From positions 4,402,001 through 4,466,000 of the forward strand of contig NZ_CP048397.1 in assembly GCF_010384365.1 (NCBI RefSeq): a stretch of 64,000 nucleotides of DNA, written 5' to 3'. Shown here piece by piece: positions 58,306-64,000 of the stretch. Each line of letters opens with the position of its first letter. Within the stretch, counting starts at the first letter, position 1. The position numbers and the translations under genes were made by a program. Source of the stretch: Streptomyces sp. S4.7. Lineage in GTDB: Bacteria > Actinomycetota > Actinomycetes > Streptomycetales > Streptomycetaceae. The notes below the pieces were generated by a model. It worked only from the letters and a program-made list of their open reading frames with translations. It was not told the origin of the DNA and ran no database searches.

Positions 58306-58677
58306 TCAGGCCGACATCACCTCGTAGAGATTCATCGCCTCGTCGCGGAAGAACAGACCGCGCGGGCACAGGGGGTGATCGGTGCGCCCGTTGTCGGGGT
58401 GGGCAGGGTCGTTGCCGTACGGCACACCGGCGGCCCGGACGCGGTCCAGGATCAGGTCGAAGGTGGCCGGGTCCACGTCGAAGGCCAGATGGTGGCCCTC
58501 GGGGTGCTCGACGGACATGAAGTCGAGGGTCAGTTGGCCGTTCACACGGACGGGGGCGAAATGCCCGTCCCGGCCGGCGGGCGGCAGCTCTTCGAGACCC
58601 ATGAGGGAGGCGAAGAAGCGGGCCGCCGCACGATGGTCGCGGGCGGGCACGATGGTGTGGTTCAGGGTGACGGTCAT
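58306..58677 (-). CDS. VOC-superfamily (glyoxalase-like) protein
   Basis: A 123-residue single VOC domain pair: TLNHTIVPARDHRAAARFFA (first metal His), GHHLAFDVDPATFDLILDR and ending FRDEAMNLYEVM (acidic ligand). Such proteins are dioxygenases, lyases or drug-binding proteins. It is translated right after the TetR regulator (ATGA overlap) and is therefore probably induced by the same ligand. Confidence 0.85.
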   Translation of the reverse strand: MTVTLNHTIVPARDHRAAARFFASLMGLEELPPAGRDGHFAPVRVNGQLTLDFMSVEHPEGHHLAFDVDPATFDLILDRVRAAGVPYGNDPAHPDNGRTDHPLCPRGLFFRDEAMNLYEVMSA

Positions 58678-59354
58678 GTCGAGTCGTTCCTTTCCCGGGC
58701 GGGCGTGGAGGGGGCGGTGAGGGTGCTGTGCAGGGTGCCGTGCAGGAGGACGTCGACGAGGTCGGCGGGCGGCAGGGCCCGGGTGGAGAGCATCCCGACG
58801 AAGACGGAGGCGATCTTGTCCGGGGCCAGGCGCAGGGTGTGCCGGTCGGGCTCGATCAGCTCGGCGACACCGTCCCGTACGGCCGCCGTCGACTCCTCGC
58901 GGCTCGCGGGCCTTCCCGACTCGCCGGCCGCGCCCGGGAGGGGCCGGCCGCGGGGCGCCGACCGCTCGTCGGGCGGTGCGTCGCCGCGCTGCCGCCCGCG
59001 CGCGTGCAGTGCGCCTAGTACCGAACCGAGCCGGTCCAGATGGGCCCGCAGCGCCTCGGCCGCCTCCAGGAGCCGTACGGAAAGCGGCTGTTCACGTGGG
59101 ACGGACGCCAGCTCGCGCAGTACGTGATCGGGGCTCAGCGCCTCGTTGACGCACGCGTCGAGCACATCCTCCTTGTCCTTGAAGACGCGGAAGATCGTCC
59201 CCTCCCCGATGCCCGCGGCGCGGGCGATCCGGCTGGTGGTGACGGCCGGGCCGTACTCGGCGACCAGAGGCAGCGCGGCGGCGACGATCATCGCGCGGCG
59301 CTCCTCGGGGCTCATCGCGGGGGCGCGGCGGCGTGGGGCGGGGGTGTCCGGCAT
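58674..59354 (-). CDS. TetR-family transcriptional repressor
   Basis: A 226-residue TetR protein. The HTH lies at about 18-65 (MIVAAALPLVAEYGPAVTTS, RIARAAGIGEGTIFRVFKDK), with a ligand domain behind containing a Pro/Arg/Gly-rich insertion (about 120-150). The perfect palindrome 13 bp before its start is the likely operator, controlling itself, the coupled VOC gene and the ruined exporter on the other side. Confidence 0.9.
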   Translation of the reverse strand: MPDTPAPRRRAPAMSPEERRAMIVAAALPLVAEYGPAVTTSRIARAAGIGEGTIFRVFKDKEDVLDACVNEALSPDHVLRELASVPREQPLSVRLLEAAEALRAHLDRLGSVLGALHARGRQRGDAPPDERSAPRGRPLPGAAGESGRPASREESTAAVRDGVAELIEPDRHTLRLAPDKIASVFVGMLSTRALPPADLVDVLLHGTLHSTLTAPSTPARERNDST

Positions 59355-59366
59355 GGCGTCGACTGT

Positions 59367-59388
59367 ACGGAGTGAGTACTCACTCCGT
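59367..59388. promoter_or_regulatory. Perfect 22-bp TetR operator
   Basis: Arms ACGGAGTGAGT and ACTCACTCCGT form an exact palindrome between the tetR start and the exporter remnant. Confidence 0.85.
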
Positions 59389-59722
59389 CAATGCCAACTC
59401 CTCGATCATCTCCGTCCCCTCGGCGCCGACCACCGCCGCTTTCGCCGCCCCGCCCTCCGAGACGGCACGGCTCATCTCCGCGCTCTGCCTGGCGACCGCC
59501 GCAGGCCGGCCGGTCGCCGGACGGCTGATCGACCTCTTCGGGCCCGGCCGGCTGTTCCTGGCCGGGGCGGCAGCTGACCGGCCGCCTTCATCGGTCAACG
59601 CGCCGGCTCGGGCGGTCTGCACCACCTCGCGGCCTTCATGCTCGCCGTCAGCACCTTATCCGTGGCGGTGACCGTCACCGACCGCTCCCTGCGCCGCATC
59701 GGCGAACCACGGCGGACGGGCG
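59387..59722 (+). pseudogene. Remnant of an MFS (DHA2-like) exporter
   Basis: In one frame from 59387 the DNA encodes an exporter-like piece (SIISVPSAPTTAAFAAPPSE, ARLISALCLATAAGRPVAGR, LIDLFGPGRLFLAGAA) without a start codon or full first helix. From about 59581 a different frame gives an end-like piece (AAFIGQRAGSGGLHHLAAFM, LAVSTLSVAVTVTDRSLRR). A whole exporter needs over 400 codons, so most of the gene is deleted. Edges are approximate. It faces tetR across the intact operator, the classic position of a TetR-controlled pump. Confidence 0.65.
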
Positions 59723-59877
59723 CGGTCGCGCGCGGCGAGGCGCTGAACGCGCGATGCCGGGCCGTCTGGTGCCGCTTGACCGGCCAGAGGTACTCCGCAG
59801 GCAGCTGTGCGACGCACGGCAGAGCCTTCGTTCCCGGCTAGCATCAGCTTCTTCGCCGACCGCTGGAGTTTGCCGCC

Positions 59878-60759
59878 ATGTCATTGCCGCGCCTCGGAGT
59901 CGTCATCGTGACGATGGGAACTCGCCCGCGTGAGCTGGCGGCTCTGCTCGCCTCGGTGGACAAGCAGGACGTGCCGGCGGCGAAGGTGGTGCTGATCGGC
60001 AACGCGACGCCTCTCACAGATGTGGACGTCTCGGCGAACGTGACCAAGGTCCCGCTTGAGGAGAACCTGGGCTGTCCCGGGGGCCGCAACGTCGGCTTGG
60101 AGATGCTGCGCGAATCGGGCGAGGTCGACGCCGTCATCGAGCTGGACGACGACGGCCTGCTGATCGACGCGGACGTGTTCCGGAAAGTCCGGCAGTTGTT
60201 CGCGTCGGACCCGAAGCTGGGGATCATCGGGTTCCGTGTCGCCGATGAACACGGACACACCGAGCGGCGCTGGGTGCCTCGGCTACGGGCCGACGATCCG
60301 ATGCGCCGTGGTCTGGTGACAGCCTTCCTCGGCGGCGGCCATGCTCTCTCGATGCCCATGCTCCGGCAGATCGGCCTGTGGCCCGCGGAGTTCTTCTTCG
60401 GGCATGAGGAGTCCGACATGGCCTGGCGTGCGCTCGACGCGGGGCGGAGCATCCTTTACGAACCGACGCTCGTCCTCCAGCACCCGAGAACGTCGCCCGC
60501 CCGGCACGCGGTCTACTACCGGTTCACCGCCCGCAACCGCGTCTGGCTGGCCCGCCGCCGACTGCCCGTGCCTCTGATTCCCGTCTATCTCGGCGTATGG
60601 ATCCTTCTCACCATGGTGCGGATGCGGTCGCTGGAGGGGCTCAGAGCGTGGTGGGGCGGTTTCGTCGAAGGCGTGCGGACGCCTTGCGGATCGCGCCGGG
60701 CGATGAAGTGGCGCACGGTCTGGCGGATGACCCGGCTGGGACGCCCTCCCATCCTCTAG
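59878..60759 (+). CDS. Family 2 glycosyltransferase
   Basis: A 293-residue GT-A enzyme like rhamnosyl- or galactofuranosyl-transferases. The nucleotide-sugar fold opens with LGVVIVTMGTRPRELAALL, the metal motif is ELDDDG (Asp90-92), and FFGHEESDMAWRALDAG supplies the acceptor-side acidic motif. The C-terminal part has a hydrophobic helix (LIPVYLGVWILLTMV) that may touch the membrane. Sugar and acceptor unknown. Single gene. Confidence 0.88.
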   Translation: MSLPRLGVVIVTMGTRPRELAALLASVDKQDVPAAKVVLIGNATPLTDVDVSANVTKVPLEENLGCPGGRNVGLEMLRESGEVDAVIELDDDGLLIDADVFRKVRQLFASDPKLGIIGFRVADEHGHTERRWVPRLRADDPMRRGLVTAFLGGGHALSMPMLRQIGLWPAEFFFGHEESDMAWRALDAGRSILYEPTLVLQHPRTSPARHAVYYRFTARNRVWLARRRLPVPLIPVYLGVWILLTMVRMRSLEGLRAWWGGFVEGVRTPCGSRRAMKWRTVWRMTRLGRPPIL

Positions 60760-60811
60760 ATCCTCTGAGAGGCCGTCGCGGTGGCCGGCCCCCCCGTTAC
60801 CCCGCGTCTTC

Positions 60812-62230
60812 TCACCCCGCGGCGGGGCGGACCGGCAGTGAGCGGATGTCGGCGCCCAGTACGGGGACTTTGATCTCGTGTCCGCGGCCGAAGCTCTTCA
60901 AGGTCGCGGGGCCCTCGTTCTTGGCCGTCCGGTAGGTGTAGCAGACCTCGGTCTGCCTGCACTGCTCGCAGAAGGAGTTGGCGACGAACGGGGAGAGCGG
61001 GACGGGCCCCGCGGGGCCGTGTACGTAGAACATGTCGTTCTCGACGGGGCGTTCCCAGGTGAAGATCCGTCGCTCGAAGTCCGGATGATCACCGGTCGCG
61101 TCGCGCGCGATGACATGGAAATCGTGCGACCTGTGCTGGTAGGTGCACGAAACAGTCAGGAGCCAGGGCGTCGCCACGAGAAACCTGGCCCGGCCGAGGG
61201 CGCGGTCGAAGGCGATCCGGCACTCCCGCACGCGCAGCGCGGACTCGGGCTCGCTCTTCGGCTTGTCACCGTGGGCGGCGCGATTGCGCTCGCCGCGCAG
61301 CGAGTTGAGGTCGTCGACGATGCCGGGGCTTCCGGGACTCCCGGCCAGAGCGGGCAGGAAACCGGGCAGCGGGCCGGGGGAGTTGGCGGGCAGCGGACCG
61401 AGCCTGCCGAGCCATGTCGTCCAGGTGCCGAACATGGCGCCCCGTTCGACGAACCCCTTACGGAGTTCGGCCAGCCGTGCCCCGGCGTACCGGCGCCGGT
61501 CCTCGTCCGCGGCGTCATCCTCGTACGCCGCCCGGAGGAGCGCCGCGGCCGTGACGCTGATGGTGATGGCCAGCGTCTCGGCGGCGTCGAGCAGTGCGTC
61601 GTACTGCTCCTTGGCGGTGGGGGCCAGTTGGAGGGTGCGTACGGCGCGGGCTACCGGATGGGGGAGGGTGCCACGTGCTCGGGTCAGTACATCGCAGGAG
61701 TGGACCGACTCGTGGCCGCCGCCGAACGATCCGCCCGGGGCCGGGGGAGCAGGCGACGGGGAGTACGTGGCCGGAGCGGGAGACGGCATCGGGGCCGGGG
61801 TCGCAGCCGCGGACGGGGCCGGAGACGGGGCCGGGGCGGGGGGCCCGGCCGGAGTCGCCTCCCCGGCCCCCGTCACCGGGACCGACCGGACGGCGAAGGC
61901 CCCGGCTCCGGCGAGGGCACTCGCGGCGGGCCGCGTCTGGCGTCTGCGCCACAGCCACCGTCTGACCAACAGCCGGACCCAGGTGGGTAACAGCCCGAAA
62001 ACGGTGACCATGATGACGACGGCGAGCAGCGTGTCCAGCCAGACGGGTAGCTGGCTCGGTTCGGTGCTGGCCGGAATGCTCGCCGCCGCGAGGGCTCCCC
62101 ATCCGAAGGTCATCCAGAACGCCCAGTCCCGGTACAGCGGCCCGTCGTAGAGCCGCAGTACGGTGTTGAGGCGCTTCGGGGCCGGCAGTGGCGGAGCTGC
62201 GGGGAAGGGTCGGGGGTCGCTGCTGTTCAT
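60812..62230 (-). CDS. Two-helix membrane protein with HEPN-like Rx4H motif
   Basis: A 472-residue protein not recognised as a whole. Two membrane helices lie at about 36-54 and 62-86, then a Pro/Ala-rich linker (about 128-165). Residues about 200-370 are helical, starting AKEQYDALLDAAETLAITIS and containing RGERNRAAHG, where Arg315-Asn316 and His320 fit the Rx4-6H signature of HEPN domains, many of which are RNases or nucleotide-binding. The C-terminus has a beta-type region with CEQC and EVCYTY cysteines. ATG 62230. No toxin-antitoxin partner is adjacent. Confidence 0.6.
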   Translation of the reverse strand: MNSSDPRPFPAAPPLPAPKRLNTVLRLYDGPLYRDWAFWMTFGWGALAAASIPASTEPSQLPVWLDTLLAVVIMVTVFGLLPTWVRLLVRRWLWRRRQTRPAASALAGAGAFAVRSVPVTGAGEATPAGPPAPAPSPAPSAAATPAPMPSPAPATYSPSPAPPAPGGSFGGGHESVHSCDVLTRARGTLPHPVARAVRTLQLAPTAKEQYDALLDAAETLAITISVTAAALLRAAYEDDAADEDRRRYAGARLAELRKGFVERGAMFGTWTTWLGRLGPLPANSPGPLPGFLPALAGSPGSPGIVDDLNSLRGERNRAAHGDKPKSEPESALRVRECRIAFDRALGRARFLVATPWLLTVSCTYQHRSHDFHVIARDATGDHPDFERRIFTWERPVENDMFYVHGPAGPVPLSPFVANSFCEQCRQTEVCYTYRTAKNEGPATLKSFGRGHEIKVPVLGADIRSLPVRPAAG

Positions 62231-62481
62231 GTGGACATGTTGCCGCTTGCGCGCCGGACAAGACCCCTTTCGTCAACACATTGAGTCCGATGGGCTGATG
62301 GTGACGAGTCCGTTCGAACAGAGCGGAGTCCTCCGTCGGGGACATCGCTGGCGGAGAAGACCCGGCCGGGCCGCCGACCGCGTGCGCTCCAGGGCCCAAC
62401 TGCCCGCGGTCCGCCCGCAGCCCGGCCCCGCCGCGACCATCCCCTCCTCGCGGCGGGGCTCCGCGCCGAGCGGCGGACGGG

Positions 62482-63600
62482 TCAGCGCAGCGTCTTCAGC
62501 ATCTCCGCGCCGAACGGCGTGATCTCCGACGTGCTCCCGCGCAGCGTCTTCCTCGGCCACTCGGGATCGGCGATCAGCGCGCGGCCGACGGCGACCATGT
62601 CGAACTCGTCGTGCTCCATCCGGTCCAGCAGCTCGTCGATGCCGGTGACCGCCGAGTCGTTCCCCCTGAAGGCGCCGGAGAACTCACCGTCCAGACCGAC
62701 CGAACCGACCGTGACCGCGGGCCGCCCACTGATCTTCCTCACCCATCCGGCGAGGTTCAGGTCGGAGTCGTCGAACTCCGGCAGCCAGTAGCGGCGGGTG
62801 GACGCGTGGAAGACGTCGACACCGGCCTCGGTCAACGGCGTGAGCAGGGCGTCCAGTTCGCCCGGCGTCCGCGCGAGCTTCGCGTCGTAGGTGTTCATCT
62901 TCCACTGGGACATACGGAAGAAGAGGGGGAAGGCGTCGGAGACGGCGGCGCGGCAGGCCGCCACGATCTCGGCCGCGAAACGTGTCCGCGCGACGATGTC
63001 CCCGCCGTAGGCGTCGGTACGGCGGTTGCTGCCGGCCCACAGGAACTGGTCGATCAAGTAGCCGTGCGCGCCGTGGAGTTCGACGCCGTCGAAGCCGATG
63101 CGTTCGGCGGCGGCCGCCGCGTCGGCGAACGCGCCGACGACATCGTCGAGGTCCTTCCGCGTCATGGCGCGCCCCTTGGGCTCACCCGCCAGGGACACAC
63201 CCGACGGCCCGATTGGCTCGGCGTCCACCACCGGCGGGGCGCCCTCGGCACGGGTGACACCCACGTGCCACAACTGCGGGATGATCGCGCCGCCCGCCCG
63301 GTGCACGGAGTCCGCGACATCCGCCCACCCCGCGAGCGCGTCCTGACCGTGGAACCGCGGCACCCGGTCGCTGGTGCCCGCCGAGTCGTGGTCGATGTAG
63401 GTGCCCTCGGTGATGATCAGCCCCACGCCGCCGACGGCGCGCCGCGTGTAGTAGTCCGCGACGTCCCGGCCCGGTACGCCGCCCGGCGAGAAGCCGCGGG
63501 TCATGGGCGCCATCGCGATCCGGTTGCGCGAGGTGAGCCCGCGGACGGTGAAGGGGCGCGCGAGGGTGGCCGCGTTGCGGGGTTTGGTCACGTCTGTCAC
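62482..63600 (-). CDS. NADH:flavin oxidoreductase (Old Yellow Enzyme family)
   Basis: A 372-residue FMN-dependent ene-reductase-like TIM barrel. Marks are SRNRIAMAPMTRGFSPGGVP (FMN contact near the start), PQLWHVGVTR, the substrate-binding FDGVELHGAHGYLIDQFLW, and a C-terminal DMVAVGRALIADPEWPRKT. It would reduce activated alkenes or detoxify electrophiles. ATG 63600. Single gene. Confidence 0.92.
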   Translation of the reverse strand: MTDVTKPRNAATLARPFTVRGLTSRNRIAMAPMTRGFSPGGVPGRDVADYYTRRAVGGVGLIITEGTYIDHDSAGTSDRVPRFHGQDALAGWADVADSVHRAGGAIIPQLWHVGVTRAEGAPPVVDAEPIGPSGVSLAGEPKGRAMTRKDLDDVVGAFADAAAAAERIGFDGVELHGAHGYLIDQFLWAGSNRRTDAYGGDIVARTRFAAEIVAACRAAVSDAFPLFFRMSQWKMNTYDAKLARTPGELDALLTPLTEAGVDVFHASTRRYWLPEFDDSDLNLAGWVRKISGRPAVTVGSVGLDGEFSGAFRGNDSAVTGIDELLDRMEHDEFDMVAVGRALIADPEWPRKTLRGSTSEITPFGAEMLKTLR

Positions 63601-63721
63601 GTCAGATCCTGTTCATTGTCGTTCAGGTGCTTTCGGGTGCGGTCGGGTGCCCTGGGCGCCAACTTGCGGAGGCTGCCTCGACATTCCGGTTCGGCCCGAT
63701 GTGGTGAAGCTCTCCGGGGGC

Positions 63722-64000
63722 TCAGCCCGTCAGGCCGTAGAAGCGCACCGGTGAGTTCGGCGTGAAGCCGATACGGGGGTACACCGGCGACCCGGCGGCC
63801 GTCGCGTGCAGGGTGGCGCGGCTCAGCCCGGTGGCCCGGCCGCCCTCGCACAGCGCCTTGCGGGTGACCGCCTCGCCGTAGCCTCTGCGCTCCCACGCCG
63901 GGTCGGTGGCGACGAGTGCGACGAAGAGGCGGCCCTCCGCTTCCACGCTCCCGGCGCATGTCACGGGAACGCCGTCGCGCATACCGAGATAGGCGTACAC
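63722..64000 (-). CDS. GNAT N-acetyltransferase, cut by the window edge
   Basis: The C-terminal 92 or so residues of a GNAT protein: VEAEGRLFVALVATDPAWER and RRGYGEAVTRKALCEG (acetyl-CoA loop), then ATAAGSPVYPRIGFTPNSPV and the end VRFYGLTG. The frame is open at 64000, so the true start lies outside. Substrate unknown. Confidence 0.85.
   Translation of the reverse strand: MYAYLGMRDGVPVTCAGSVEAEGRLFVALVATDPAWERRGYGEAVTRKALCEGGRATGLSRATLHATAAGSPVYPRIGFTPNSPVRFYGLTG

Noticed and set aside
60878..61990. Plus-strand frames opposite the HEPN-like membrane protein gene
   Set aside because: Low-complexity Gly/Arg composition, no ribosome binding site, and the minus-strand frame has two clean membrane helices.

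Overview
The window is high-GC actinobacterial DNA with strong third-position GC bias, GTG and TTG starts, many ATGA gene overlaps and hairpin terminators without U-tracts. Gene content and order (bdtA, bS22, epimerase, acyltransferase, rsbN, bldN, HAD hydrolase, glutaredoxin, rex-hemA-hemC-hemD-hemB, then divergent argS and class I lysS) point to Streptomyces. No tRNA, rRNA, CRISPR array or insertion sequence was seen. LEFT CORE (1-13.1 kb): a developmental block (bdtA, the sigma factor gene bldN, its anti-sigma rsbN with a good sigma-BldN-type promoter) and a redox-controlled haem operon (Rex operator, rex, hemA, hemC, hemD/uroporphyrinogen methyltransferase fusion, hemB). 13.1-22.8 kb: accessory envelope and regulatory genes: DUF4232-type lipoproteins, a membrane-anchored HTH protein, a GNAT, a WhiJ-type triad (DUF397, XRE/DUF5753, HATPase), a DUF4253 protein, a broken imine-reductase-like gene, and a coupled pair encoding an STM4015-type leucine-rich-repeat protein and a protein of six about 60-residue helical repeats. 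22.9-27.6 kb: argS, lysS and an accessory methionine aminopeptidase behind a 22-bp palindrome. 27.6-39.3 kb: single-gene units (DUF2637 membrane protein, two DUF3558 lipoproteins, RtcB RNA ligase, DinB and TIGR03086 proteins, YkgJ/pentapeptide fusion, SDR, YnfA, Mut7-C RNase, AraC regulator). 39.3-49.1 kb: the most distinctive block: an NfeD/YqiJ-like membrane protein, a 675-residue flotillin and a 1678-residue DUF3686-type AAA+ ATPase on the minus strand, facing a PucR-family regulator across a 273-bp region with a perfect inverted repeat. A 613-bp gap before the ATPase carries three related hairpins. 49.2-52.3 kb: a DUF1992 protein, then two coupled CNNM/CorC-type membrane proteins whose start is masked by a hairpin and overlapped by a 24-codon proline-containing upstream reading frame. 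52.4-58.2 kb: a histidine-phosphatase-fold protein without its catalytic histidines, a plus-strand cobalamin riboswitch with no cobalt or B12 gene behind it, a terminator-like hairpin, then kdpFABC preceded by a second tiny single-helix membrane peptide; kdpDE are not in the window. 58.3-64 kb: a VOC protein and TetR regulator with an intact 22-bp operator facing a decayed MFS exporter, a family 2 glycosyltransferase, a two-helix membrane protein with a HEPN-like Rx4H motif, an Old-Yellow-Enzyme-type oxidoreductase and a GNAT gene cut by the right edge. All functions are inferred from reading the sequence; no database search was run.
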